From positions 33,915,558 to 33,979,557 of the forward strand of contig CM049310.1 in the NCBI GenBank assembly GCA_026874595.1: a DNA stretch of 64,000 nt, written 5' to 3'. Of the stretch, positions 47,761 to 59,579 are shown in pieces. The stretch comes from Sipunculus nudus. Lineage: Eukaryota > Annelida > Sipuncula > Golfingiida > Sipunculidae. The notes below the pieces were generated by a model, which saw only the letters and a program-made list of their open reading frames with translations, did no database searches and was not told where the DNA came from. A program made the position numbers and the translations under genes. Positions within the stretch are counted from its first letter, which is position 1; every line of letters begins with the position of its first letter.

Positions 47761-49200
47761 GATACATAATTCGCTTTCATTATTAGCCAGGAGAAGTTTA
47801 AATTTTGAGTATGAATAGGTGATTAACGTTATCTTTATCTGTTTTAAATTAGTTTTTCATGATGAATAAATCAGTTTAAATTTTATCATCACTCGTCATC
47901 TGTGTTATTTCTTTCCCATTAGTAGTACTGTCTGTAACATATTTGATTTTTTTATATTACTATTATTATGTCCCTTTTTATGCTGTTATTTCATAAACAT
48001 TGCCTGCATTAACTTAAAGCTCTCATGATTGCTTCACTACAAGACTTGCGCTCTATAAGTACATAAATTGATATTATTGTTATTATTATTATTTTTAAAA
48101 TTTTAAGTAGTAATAGTAGTAATAGTTGTAGTAGCAGTAGCACAAGTAGTAATACGATTATTATTATTATTTTTATTATTATTACTATTATTATTACTAT
48201 TGCCGTAGCGCTTGTTATGATGATTATTATCAGCTTCCGAATTTCTTAAGGCAGAAACAATGTTAAAAAAGAATAAATATAACATAGCTATAACGAACCC
48301 TGCCTGACATTGACTGATCTGTAACGTTAATGCTTGCCAAAGGCCATTACAACAATATTGTGTTACGGAACCTAATAAAAACAGATCACGTACTCGTGAC
48401 GAGCATAAATTTTGTTATGGAGATAAAAAAATCAGATTCTGTAACGCTAGGCAGAGTGAAATGTCCAGGGAAATGAATAAAGCAGTTAGTGTTTTTTTGT
48501 TAACAAATAATTATTATTATTTATTCTTAAAACAGCTCTAACATTACAATACACTAAATCAATACAATTACACAGTATAACAACAGTATGACAGTACCTG
48601 GATACCACCACTGTCACAGCGAAAACAAGTCCTTTAAAACGTATAATCCAGATGAACAGGTCACATAAATCTTCACAGAGAATAATAGTCAAATTCAATC
48701 ACAAAATCAATCTGTTGTAATCCAAAAGTGAAATTCTGGTAGTGATCCCAAAGGCAAACTGAAGACTCTGTAAAATCCCTTACAAATTTCGAAGAAGATG
48801 TATAACTGCTGCAGTTATCGAAAAGGTCCACAAACTGACTCACACTCATCCGTGTAAGCTGAAATATTTCTCTCTCCTCTCTCTTTGGCTCTAAAACACA
48901 GCCCCTAATTTAGAGCTTCTCGCCCCAAAGCCTAGAAACTTCTATTTCACGAACAATCCAAAGAACCCAACAATACATAATACACACGCGCCCAAAGACA
49001 ATGCAAGACACGCGCTAATAGAGCGCTACCAGCCCAGAAAGTTCCAGATTAGCATGAGCGCTGTGTTTCTTCACGTAAGAGTTTAACAAATGCGGATTAC
49101 AACGAGCCTGCAACACCCGGCACGGCGAGGTTGCTACAGCAAAGAGCCACGCCCGCGCTACACGAATCAAGTGTCAACAACACATGTAACACACATCTGT
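47761..49200. other. intergenic with trinucleotide tracts
   Basis: (ATT)n/(AGT)n-rich tract at about 48,068-48,200. No gene recognised. Confidence 0.65.
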
Positions 49201-49900
49201 AACAATTGCCTAAAATGTATTGATCCATTTTTCGTTAACACACTGAAACTATAACTGATATGGTTCTATCGGTTTTATTTTGAGGGAAAAGAGGGGGGGG
49301 GGGGGGGTGGTTATGCAACACGAAAGTATCAAGAGGACATCGTCAAGGCGTGAAGGGGAGAATCTATCAACAGGGAGAGTTTGGTGTCTATTTTACGTAC
49401 CTATGTGGGTAATGCTAACCAAAGGCCGTCAAACAATATTGCCTCAAAAACAATTTATTGATCCTATTTATGGATAACACACTGAAGCTGAAACTGATTT
49501 GGTCCTACAAGTTTCAATTAAGGTGACGTACGTTTTTTTGGAAAAATTGAGTACGAACTAAGGTAAATGCTTATCGAAAGCCGTCAAACAATCTTGCCTA
49601 AAAAAAAAACCAATTTAATGATCAAATTTATCGATAAGAAACTGAAACTGAATCTGTTTTGCTTCTACAAGTTTTAATTTAAGCGATGTACTAGTATGGG
49701 CAAAGTCGAGTACGAACTATGGTAAATGGTAATCAAAGGCCGTCGGGCAATATTTCGTAAAAAACAATTTTGAGGACGAAATAGGGGAAAGTTGCAAACG
49801 AAATAACCTCTTTTGGACCACGCCGAAATTAAGATAGGATGTGTGAAAAGTGTGCAACTAACCAGATTCCAAATACAGCTGTTACAACTGAATCTAGTGA
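49201..49900. repeat. ~155-bp diverged tandem array
   Basis: AAAGGCCGTCAAACAATATTG, less its last base, near 49,422; AAAGCCGTCAAACAATCTTG near 49,577; AAAGGCCGTCGGGCAATATT near 49,735. They are joined by AACAATTTATTGATC, CACTGAAACTGAAACTGAT and GAGTACGAACTA words; a weaker unit begins near 49,206. A poly-G run lies at about 49,296-49,308. Flanking sequence after 49,790 (GGACCACGCC..AAATTA) is repeated at 50,620-50,720. Confidence 0.75.
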
Positions 49901-50084
49901 AAACAGTTTTATAAATCCATTCTCTTCATTTTCTTACAAATAATCCTTAAATTCTTTCTATGAAAATGGAAAAGAAGGGATTGTGTCTTTGTTCTCACAA
50001 ATATAATACTCTGCCTTTCTGACAACTTAATCATTCAACCAGTTCATGTTATATATTATGTCAATAGAAGTGGACCAGTGGACA

Positions 50085-50475
50085 GTGGCCCTCATTCTTT
50101 TTGCAAGGAGCAACCCCACGTGAACGGTCTATCCATGTTTAAGAGGATTTGTCGAAACTTCTTGAATACACGCAAGTCCAAACAATATATACGCGTTTTC
50201 GTGTGTATTCCAGCACAGTATCATTACTGAAGATTATGGCTGAGCACCTGTGGATATAAAGCATTACCATACCACTGCTTTCAATTAAAGTTCCTTTGAA
50301 TCTAAAGCCATATCTATATATAGCTACTTGGCTCATGCGTCATTGCTGGCTTTTAATTACGATATTAAAGATTCTTCGCAGTTCCCTTTCCTTAGGCATG
50401 GTATCATGCTATTATCTTAATATAAATTCTGTTTCAGTTTCAGAGGATTACATACCACCTTATGAGAAAATAATT
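50085..50475. repeat. duplicated unit, uninterrupted copy
   Basis: The left half (ACTTCTTGAATACACGCAAG TCC..) matches 50,836-51,030; the right half (CCACTGCTTTCAATTAAAGT.. ..GCGTCATTGCTGGCTTTTAA) matches 53,120-53,445. So the second copy of this unit is split by about 2.1 kb containing the 51-53 kb satellite. Confidence 0.8.
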
Positions 50476-51030
50476 TCAATTCATGGGTTGTTTGGGGAGG
50501 GGGCTTATGGAACACAAAAATACCAAGAGGACACCGTCATGGCGAAAATTTATCTGTAGGGAAAGTTTGGTGGCAAGAGCACGTGTATGGGCAAAGTTGA
50601 GGACGAAACAACGTTCTGTGGACCACGCCAAATTATAATAGGAAGCGTGAAAGTGTGCAAATAACCAGATATCCAATACAGACAGCTGTTACAACTGATT
50701 CGTTTGACCCCTTCACCCAGTCCTCTACGGCAGTCAGTCTCAGATATTTATGTCTGTAAATACGAGCTTTCAACTGACGTCTTTCCGTTCAACCTGTATT
50801 TACTTTACCCCTATGTTTAATTTAATGTATTATATAGTGCACAGTGGTCCCGATTCTCCTTTTTAGGACCACAAAACATAAACAGAAACGTACTCTCCAT
50901 GTTTAACAAAGTATGTGGAAACTTCTTGAATACACGCAAGTCCAAATTTAACAATATATATGCGTTTTCTCTTGTAGTCCTGCACAGATTTATAACTTAG
51001 GACTATGGCGGAGCGGCAGCAGATATAACA
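50476..51030. repeat. repeated flank and left half of the split copy
   Basis: 50,480-50,720 resembles 49,290-49,900 (CAAGAGGACA.CGTCA, GGACCACGCC, AGCTGTTACAACTGA). 50,836-51,030 is the left half of the split unit. The 113-codon minus ORF at 50,863-51,204 crosses these repeats and is unsupported. Confidence 0.65.
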
Positions 51031-51299
51031 AGTGGCCCATGGGTTATCACGGTTAAATTCATCAAGACCCATAAGCACACGAAATTTGATGACAATCCAA
51101 CCAGCCTTTCTTGAGGAATCTTGCAATTTGAGTGTATTCTGCATTATTTCTGGGGTGCTAAAACATACCCCAAAACTCTGCGCATATAGGTCACAGTTAC
51201 TCAATTTCAGATTTCTGGAAGGAACTTTTGAGGAATTCTCAGGATGTCAAGTAAGAATATTTTAGGTCCAATGGTTATAATTTGTGGCCTACTTTGGTA

Positions 51300-53035
51300 T
51301 AAAATTTTCAATTATCCTGGGGACTGCTTATTAGCCCCATAGTTCAAGGAATATGGGTAACAGAGACCTAATTTCACGTTTCCAAGTAGATTTTTCATGG
51401 ACCTCCCTCTGGATTTTAAGTCTGAAGATTCTAAGTCCAATGTTTATGATTTGTGCCCTGCTTTGGTCTCAGATTTTCAATTTTGTTGGGGGGGGGGGGG
51501 GGGGAGGGGGTGCTAATATGCCCCATAGCTCAGAAAACATGGAGTACACAGACCTGATTTTAGGTTTCCAAGGATATTTTTCACAGACCTCCCTGGAAGT
51601 CAAGTAAGAAGATTCTGGGTCCAGTGGTTATGATTTGTGCCCTGTTAATAGATGACCGCATCTTTGAAGGTCTCAAAAATAGAGAGAAAATACGTAAAAA
51701 CTCGAATAAATCCAAGTGGCGCCACCAGTCTGTAAGAACTGATGAAACACTCCATGATGAATATGCATGCAAAGAATCATGGTGATCAATGGATTAGTTG
51801 TTCAGATACTGGAGCTTTTGTATCAATTTTATTGTTATTCTTTGGGGTACTTCTGGGCCTCATAGCTCGGAAAGTATGGGTGACAGAGACCTAATTTCAG
51901 GTTTCCAAGCAGACTTATCATTGGCCTCCCTGCATGTCAAGATACAAGATTCTAGGTCCAGGCATTATGATTTGTGCCCTGTTAACAGATGCCAACGTCT
52001 TAAGGGTCTCAAAAACATGGAAAAAATCGTAAAATATCGAAAAAAAAATACAGGTGGCGCCACCAGTCTGCAGAAAATGTTGAAACATTCCATGACCAAT
52101 ATCCATGAAAAGAATCATGGTGATCAATGCATTTGTTGCTCAGATATTTGAGATTTTGTATCAACTTTTCAATTATTCTGGGGGGTTCTTCGAAGCCCCA
52201 TAGCTCAGAGGTTATAGGTAACAGAGACCTAATTTTAGGTTTCCAAGGAGACTTTCATTGGCCTCCAAGTTTGTCAAGATAAATGATTATAGGTCCAGTC
52301 GTAACGATTTGTGCCCTGTTTACAGATGACCGCATCTTGATAGGCTCAAAAATAGAGAAAAAAATTAGTAAAAATTAAAAAAAAATGTAGGTGGCGCCAC
52401 AAGTCTGCAGACACTGATGAAACACTCCATGATCAGTATCCATGCAAGAATATTGGTGATCAATGCATTAGTTGTCCAGATACTTGAGCTTTTGTATAAA
52501 ATTTTCTATTATTCTGGGGGGGGGGCGGAGGGTACTTCGGAGCCCCATAACTCAAAGAATATGGGTAACAGAGACCTTATTCCAGGTTTCCAAAGAGATT
52601 TTTCATGGACCTCTCTGGATGTTAAGGTAGGGGATTCCAGGTCATGCGGATACGATTTGTGCCCGGTTAACAGATGACCACATCTTTTAAGGTCTCAAAA
52701 ATAGAGAAAAAAATCGTAAAAAAAAATCGAAAAAATACAGGTGGCACCACCAGTCTGCAGAAACTGATGAAACACTCAAAGATCAATATCCATGCAAAAA
52801 TTTATTGGGATCAATGCATTAGTTGTTCAGATACTTAAGCTTTTGTATCGAATTTTCCATTATTCTTGGGGGGTACTTCAGAGCCCAATAGCCCAAAGTA
52901 TATGGGTAACAGAGACCTAATTTTAGTTTTCGAAGGAGATCTTTGATGGACCTCTCTGGATGTCAAGTGAGAAGATTCCAGGTCCAGTGGATACGATTTG
53001 TGCCTGGTTAACGGACGGACGGACAGACGGACGAC
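51300..53035. repeat. ~340-bp satellite with (ACGG)n end
   Basis: Units marked by GGGTAACAGAGACCTAATTT at about 51,356, 51,885 (variant), 52,208 (variant), 52,563 and 52,903, plus a shortened unit near 51,540. Each has a poly-G run, TGGACCTCCCTGGATGTCAAG, GATTTGTGCCCTGTTAACAG, ATGATCAAT-like words and GTGGCGCCACCAGTCTGCAG (at 51,715, 52,055, 52,391, 52,740, two with one change). It ends in ACGGACGGACGGACAGACGG at about 53,008-53,030. Confidence 0.9.
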
Positions 53036-53119
53036 GGAAGAAGAGCTATTGCTGAAGCTCAGATGACTTACAGACTTACTGACCTGATGGAAGCATATCA
53101 GGTTGTCCCTGTGGGCAAA

Positions 53120-53183
53120 ACAGATAAGTGGAGAATAAGTATTTACATGCCACTGCTTTCATTTAAAGTTCCTCTGAATGTTA

Positions 53184-53245
<62 letters not shown>

Positions 53246-53445
53246 CTACTATATAGACTCAAGTGCACTTTGGTGTTTGGATCTGTAAAGCGTCATTGCT
53301 GGCTTTTAATATCAGGATATCAACGATCCTTTGCAGTACCCCTTCCCAAGGTATCGTCGTATGCTGCTGTGTTAATAATAATGCTGTTTCGATTTCAGGG
53401 GACTATATACCATCTTATGAGAAAATGGTTCAGAATCTGCGCCTA
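53120..53445. repeat. right half of the split copy, with (TA)n
   Basis: Matches 50,262-50,475, but the short ATATCTATATATAGCTAC of the other copy is here expanded to a long (TA)n at 53,188-53,244 followed by the same TAGCTAC. Confidence 0.85.
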
Positions 53446-54993
53446 TATTAACTCATGTTGCACTGATATCGTGATAAAAAAGTGTTATCTTAACATTAGG
53501 CTACGAATGTGAATTACACAGAATGATACAGTTATTTTTAGTTTCTGACTCATTATTTATCTGTATGAATTTCCTTAAGGTGTAAAGTAAACACATTCCA
53601 GTCGATGAAAAAATGTGGTTTCACGAATAATATAAACATATATTTGTCACACGAACACAATAAGAATGTCTATTTAGAATTCCCTGGCTTTCCTGTATAT
53701 TACAGTATCTTAGGGTCGGCTTGTTTACGTGAGGGCCGACACTAAGTGTCTCTTAGTATACAGAGACGGGGAGCACTGCGTGTTTCTGGAGGTGAACTGA
53801 CTGATACAACTAAATGTCCCTCCTTTGGCTACATTAGCAAACATAATCTACTTAAAAAAGCCTGAACTATGACACCTTAACTATTCCTGCTAAAAAAATA
53901 AATAACACATATTGTGCAAAGTTTGGACGCGTTGAGAACTAATTTCTAAACAGAAATGTTGCTTGGGATCAAGGTTTCAGGGGCAGCCTTTCCGTTTGAC
54001 TGGCTGTTCGGGTTCAGGCACATTCATCATGGAAATCAAAGCATCAGATTAACTGCCTGGTTCCTTAAATAGTGACTGAAACAGAAGTAAACATCAGGCA
54101 AATAATGGCTCCAAGGTACACACCAAGGTTAAGACCCACGGTTGTTTATTTTAAGTGAATTATATGAATTATTAAAAAAATATGTGTCGTCGCTCGCACA
54201 CCAATATTTTATCAAGCGTGCTTGCAAGTCTCACTGGGAATCTTACTACGTAAGAATGAGGGCTAAAGGGATAAAGTAGGAGATGCCTGTGCGAGCCTAT
54301 CATGCGAAAGCCCTAGCTTTGCTTTTACACGATTTTACACGAGTTCTCACGTTTTCTGGAAGCTTTTTATGCGGCATTATCCAGTATCCTGGATACGTAT
54401 CCGCATATCATGTTAATCACGTGACAGTTATCTCGTTGATACAGGACGTTAAAATTCCAACACGAGAGCTATTTTTTTATTCTACAACATGAAATGTAGT
54501 AACATTTCTTCGTACTCGTAAAAAAATGATCATTTTATTCTAAAATCCCAGCGTTAGATTTTGTACAGTTTCTCCCCATGGCAAGAAATCAGTCCTAGAA
54601 TTTCCCCCTAGCCTGGTATAGGGCGATAGCAGGATGCTGTATTTTACGAGTCTGCACGGTAGGAGTCTGCAAGGGAATGTATATGCTTCAACGTAATTTA
54701 CGGTATGTACTATCACAAGGTAGCCTTGACATGGCCATGACATCGAATTAGACGAAAGCAAATTGATCATGTTGTTGTAAATAGAAATGCAGGTTTCTTC
54801 GCTACGTCTGGCCTTGATCATTTCGTTATTTTCACCTTAAACTATATATTTTTGTTTGCATGGGCAACCTTTAAAATTCAACAAGGGCATTCACGGAAGA
54901 CTTATTTTCCGGTCACATCAACACAGGGTTAAATTAGTATAGTTATGTACGCTTGTGTAGAACACTAACATGCTCTCTTCTGCTTTGTTTCAG
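53446..54993. other. intergenic upstream of the receptor gene
   Basis: No gene recognised. It ends in an acceptor-like TTCTGCTTTGTTTCAG (AG at 54,992-54,993), which could be the 3' splice site of a 5' leader exon of the receptor gene, transcript unproven. Confidence 0.4.
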
Positions 54994-56006
54994 AATAGGA
55001 ATCCCCAGTAAAGCTGTGATTGGTGGTTGACGGAGAAACTGACGAAGAGCCAGTAGCCACTAACTATTGATTGACAAGCAAAGCTAGCATCTACCTCATG
55101 GAGCCCGGGCACGGCATTAGTAGCCAGGCGGCAGCAGAGTTCGGAAGTAGGAGGCATCGCCGGTACCTTTCTTTTAAGGAATGTGTGCATGTCGATGAAT
55201 TTTGATGCATCAATTGAGGAGTACCAGGGCTCCAGTAAGCTGTGCTTATCTTAAAATCAATTTATAAGCTCAATATATCAGGCACTGGTTTCAAATGTGG
55301 CATTTACAAAAAAGGAATTCCAGGATGTATATGAAAAAGTATTGGAAAAGGAGTTATTTATCACACCTGCGGTATGACCACAGATATGTTACCCAGAAAT
55401 GCATTTAGGTTGCAAGATCCTGCAACTATGGATATTGTCGTGTACCTTCATTGGTGCCTGGATTTAAGCTAATGACATTTGCATACTTTTCGGGAAACTT
55501 TTCGATGATTTGTGTTCCCTGATATAATCACACATGAAAGAAGTCGTTACTGGCGTTTCAAGGTTCAACTGTAAGTAAAGTCATTACCCATCTTCTTAGG
55601 CTGAGGTGAATGTAACATTAAACGGTAATGATGATAAAAGCTCTCTCGTCAATGGACTTCTCTCGGTGAGGCTCTTGTTACACAGACAGATGGGTCAGAC
55701 ACCCTATATCGACTGGTTATTGACAACTACTTGTGACAGCGAGTGTTTCGCTATCTGCCGCAGGGATACGAGTAGATGCCGTAAACCAGCTAAAGTGTTA
55801 GGGCCGCACACGGCGCCCGGATTTTACAACTATAGCATCGTTTGGTACTCTCTGTGAAGTCATAAGGAACCTCGGCTGGTAAAGTCAGAATATACCACCT
55901 AGATTACCTGGTTTTAAAACTGCTGACGCGCGTCACATCCTGCATCGATCATCGATGCAGCAACTTCATCTAAATTCAATATTGTCAATGAAACATTAGA
56001 GAGCGC
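54994..56006 (+). promoter_or_regulatory. putative 5' leader / promoter-proximal region of the receptor
   Basis: Lies directly upstream of the receptor start. It contains two perfect palindromes close to the ATG: GACGCGCGTC at 55,925-55,934, and CTGCATCGAT/ATCGATGCAG around one central base at 55,940-55,960. An in-frame TGA at 55,989 limits the receptor ORF on its 5' side. No TATA box can be assigned with confidence. An open stretch at 55,606-55,857 lacks an ATG start. Confidence 0.35.
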
Positions 56007-57293
56007 ATGGACATTGTTTCTGTAAAGTTGGTGTATCCTTCCTCCGGCAAGATGAATCGCAGTTCACTGACAGAAGACGTATACGCTAAATTAGCAGATA
56101 TCCACCCTATGTTGGTTGAGATGTTTAAAAACAAGACCGGTTACCAGAGTGGTTTGTATAACAGTAGTTCATGGCTATTTGACCTCTTAGGAAACAACAG
56201 CGGAGGACTGTTCGGTGATTACAAAGGCTTTCAGGGCTCTGATACCTCAAATCAATTTTATTTCACATATGGACGTTTCACTGTGGAAAGTATTTTGGCT
56301 ACAGGCGTGGCTGTAATCAACTTGATAGCTTTACTTTGTCTTTGTTGTTCCGGAAACAAGAAAAGATCCCCCTATCAAATGTTGTTTACAAATTTAGCAG
56401 TTACCAATGTGTTTGGAGCGATCTTCATGTGGACTAGTAATAATGTGTTGTATTTATTCGAGGATATGTTTACAAGTGCAATCAAGGATGGTACAGGTTC
56501 GTACTGTGATGCCTTCTTGATCATGGTTGGCACGCCTTTTATTTCATCTTCATTTAGCGTGGTGGGTACGTTTACATTGCTTGGTTTTTCCTCAGTTCAT
56601 TGTATTGTTATCTGGAAACCGCTAAACCACCCCACTATTGTGCGTCGCCGGACCATGGCTTACTACCTGATATCAATCTGGATTGGAACTTTTTTGATCG
56701 TCACCTTGCCGTTTATAATTATGTACTGTTTGTTATATGGACGGTCCTGTGAACAGTCAAAGCTGGATTCCATGATCGTCGGTGTCCGGGTCCTGGCTAA
56801 CATAAACATGACCTTAATGCTCTCAGTGTTTTTGTCCATGCTGGTCCTATGTGCTAAAATTTACATTGACCTTCGTGCCTTCATGAGCCGGCAACAACAG
56901 CTACGGGGCAGTAACGCTGTTGCCAAGGAGGAAAAAATGTTCTCCACCACATTGTTGCTCATCTCTTCAATGACATTATTCTGTATCCCCTATTCACTAC
57001 TCTACGTTGTGTGGCTCAATTCTGAGAAAGACGATCCGACCAACAACCCTGCCGTCATGTATTACATGCATTTTCTGCCGTACGTGAAGTTTTTCCTCGA
57101 TCCAATAGTGTACGGGGCACGGATGAGGCGGGTCCGACAGGGATGGGGGAAGCTATGGCACAGATGTCGACACAATAGACCCAGCAGAGTGCAAACACGA
57201 TCCACCTACAAGGGCAGTACGATCAGGATCCAATCAGCAAGGAAATCCACCAGGTACCTGCAGTGCTTTATGAACACAGAAACAGCCTTATGA
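56007..57293 (+). CDS. class A (rhodopsin-like) G-protein-coupled receptor, orphan
   Basis: Intronless 428-residue plasma-membrane receptor. The extracellular N-terminus (1-90) has no clear signal peptide and four N-glycosylation sequons (N17, N42, N52, N63). Seven hydrophobic segments lie at about 93-114, 124-148, 171-196, 217-241, 256-283, 309-336 and 351-370; loop 3 is short and basic, and the tail is rich in R/K/S/T with C387 as a possible palmitoylation site. Family marks present: N105 (1.50), NLAVTN in TM2, W225 (4.50), P235, C167/C248 as a possible TM3-loop disulfide, and DPIVY (365-369) in TM7. Unusual: position 2.50 is N134 instead of D; the DRY site is VHC (197-199) followed by WKPL; CWxP is FCIP (325-328); TM5 has no proline. 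ATG at 56,007 is the first in frame after a stop; M16 (56,052) has a better -3 base (A) and may be used. Ligand unknown; LDP in TM7 is also seen in prostanoid and purinergic receptors, not enough to assign. Confidence 0.9.
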   Translation: MDIVSVKLVYPSSGKMNRSSLTEDVYAKLADIHPMLVEMFKNKTGYQSGLYNSSSWLFDLLGNNSGGLFGDYKGFQGSDTSNQFYFTYGRFTVESILATGVAVINLIALLCLCCSGNKKRSPYQMLFTNLAVTNVFGAIFMWTSNNVLYLFEDMFTSAIKDGTGSYCDAFLIMVGTPFISSSFSVVGTFTLLGFSSVHCIVIWKPLNHPTIVRRRTMAYYLISIWIGTFLIVTLPFIIMYCLLYGRSCEQSKLDSMIVGVRVLANINMTLMLSVFLSMLVLCAKIYIDLRAFMSRQQQLRGSNAVAKEEKMFSTTLLLISSMTLFCIPYSLLYVVWLNSEKDDPTNNPAVMYYMHFLPYVKFFLDPIVYGARMRRVRQGWGKLWHRCRHNRPSRVQTRSTYKGSTIRIQSARKSTRYLQCFMNTETAL

Positions 57294-59575
57294 ACATTAA
57301 TATACGATTGCCTTATGATAACCCAGAAACTAAATGGTTAAATTTTTCCTTCCCTGTATTCCTTACTTATTGCTTAAGGGTTAACACAGGAAGGTATTTT
57401 AATTTGATGTTTGACGTAAGATGTTTGCCTATACAAAAGGACATTTTAGTTTTTTTAACAATTTTATTATGTAAACTAATTATTTTCCTGTGACATATTT
57501 TGCTAAGTACAGAATCAATATAAGACGCCTTAATCAAATTCCAACTTATTATCATAAGTTTCTCAATGTTCATCAAGATATTTCAAATCAAAGTACTATA
57601 GTCCGTTAAACTGCCCTTGTCAACCTGTCTTTTCATGATTATCTTATTGTAAATCAGACAAGACTATTTATATTAATTATTCCCATTTAAAGCAAAGTCA
57701 GAGATTAATCCATACTTTTTCCAAATGCGTACAGAATGATACAGAAATGTCAGAGAAAAGTTATGACGACGTAAAAGGACGCTTTGTATAATATAGGAAG
57801 CCATAAGAAAAAAAGACCAAGCCCTGTCGTCCTATTCTATCGACATGTCTGTACAAACGGCGTGTATTCTTTATTTACGACATAAAGTACTTAATTACTT
57901 GACTAGAAAACAAACGTAGCCCCTGGATGATCGAGTATGTCATTAACAACGGGAACGTGGTCAGAGAAGTCAAGCAATTCTTTTGTTATTTTGTTATCAA
58001 GTATGATACTAGAAATTACATATTGTACTTATTCTTTTGTCGGTGCCAGTTTTGTTTTGACAGTTTGTCTTTAAAAAACTAAAAAAAAGTTGACAGGGTG
58101 TTAGGAAGCAGTAAAAGCATTTGGAGATGTAGTCGATATTGAGACACATTGATGTATTCACTTTTCACTGCAGCAAGTTAAAGCCCACCTGTATAATACA
58201 AAGTCACATGTACATTGTATACGTATTTGTGTACGTTCGTTTTTCCTTCAGTTATTACCACCGACCTACGCTCCCGAGGCAGCGGAAATCTTGCGCTTCT
58301 AAAGAAGCTACCGATTTTCTCTCTATAGGTAGTAGGCCTATAGGTAAAGCGCTGTGTAAAGAGCTTACCACCGACCGTGGGTGCCAGGTTTTATCATAGG
58401 AAAATTACTTTGTTGATTAATTGTTTTATACCTTGCTAGGTTGGACAATTTCAATTATCCTTTCTGTTGTATTATTGTTTTGTAATATGTTACTTTTGTT
58501 GTTTTATTAGCGGACTGTATTATTACCCGATTGTAGTGTACCAAATGTCATTTTTATTCTATATAATTATATTTTCGTTTTCTCTGTGTTGGTAAAGGCA
58601 ATATTTAATCTGTTCCAGCAAGATATTTAAAACAGTCAGTAGTTCGATAAACATATAATTCATCAATATTTCCAGAAGGCCATATGTAATGCTCTCACGT
58701 TGCAGTTTATATAATAAGAATGCAATCAAGTTAGGGAAAAATTTATGATCACTATCATACCAATGTAAGCATGTCACAGTGGTCATTGTATGATCTTCGA
58801 TTCATATTTCGGATATAATGTCATATTATTGATTTATTGAATTTACATTTTACAAACAGGATAGTAACGAAAAGAGTTTGGTAAGAACATAATGATAAAT
58901 TAAATATTTGAAACAAAATCTCCCATATTGGATTCTGTCGGGAAATGTTCTTTAGGTGTGAATAATGATTTTGAAAGACTTATTGTTGTGCGCAAAAGAT
59001 GTCACTGCAATGCATAAAAAGAAGTTTTTTTTAATTGGAACTGTATTTGCTAAAATGATATCGTGAATAAATAGTAATAGTCTAACTTTTTATTTCATTT
59101 TCTTGATTTATTCTCTTTTTTGTCTTCGCTTAGCCCGTCTTGTCTCACAGTGCACCATAGTCCACATCCAATAATCGTATAACTGATATAGACAAACAAC
59201 TTAATGGATACTGGTTGCGTTACACTTCCTGGTGTTCATATATTGTAGCCATGAATACAATCGAATAATGCTACGGCTCATAACTTGGGTTCCATTTAAA
59301 GTTAGATAACCAGTCATCCATTATATCTATCAATGTAGGAAGTGAACTAGTGACTATCAGAACAAATCAGCCTGTGTTGATCTGCAATCTCATTCCAAAG
59401 AAGGGAGAGAGTTATCATTTATGAATAATAATGAAACGATTGCAGTGATGTCACATCCTTTCTATGAACTGACAGGTCTTTTAAATATGATTTAGAAAGT
59501 TGGGAAGGCAATCTATCAAGGGTTTTTTATAAATATCTACTCTCGCGATTTAATAAAATGTTTTCATAATCTGTA
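57294..59575. other. 3' flank of the receptor and intergenic
   Basis: AT-rich. No further exon recognised and no unambiguous polyadenylation site close to the stop. Confidence 0.55.
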
Positions 59576-59579
59576 TTAA

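Noticed and set aside
50863-51204. 113-codon minus ORF
   Set aside because: It spans duplicated non-coding repeat; the matching copy at 50,139-50,336 does not preserve the frame.
55606-55857. 83-codon open stretch upstream of the receptor
   Set aside because: It lacks an ATG start, is in a different frame from the receptor, and shows no domain; a short interval between GTAAGT (55,571) and a TTCTTAG (55,599) is too small to be an intron.
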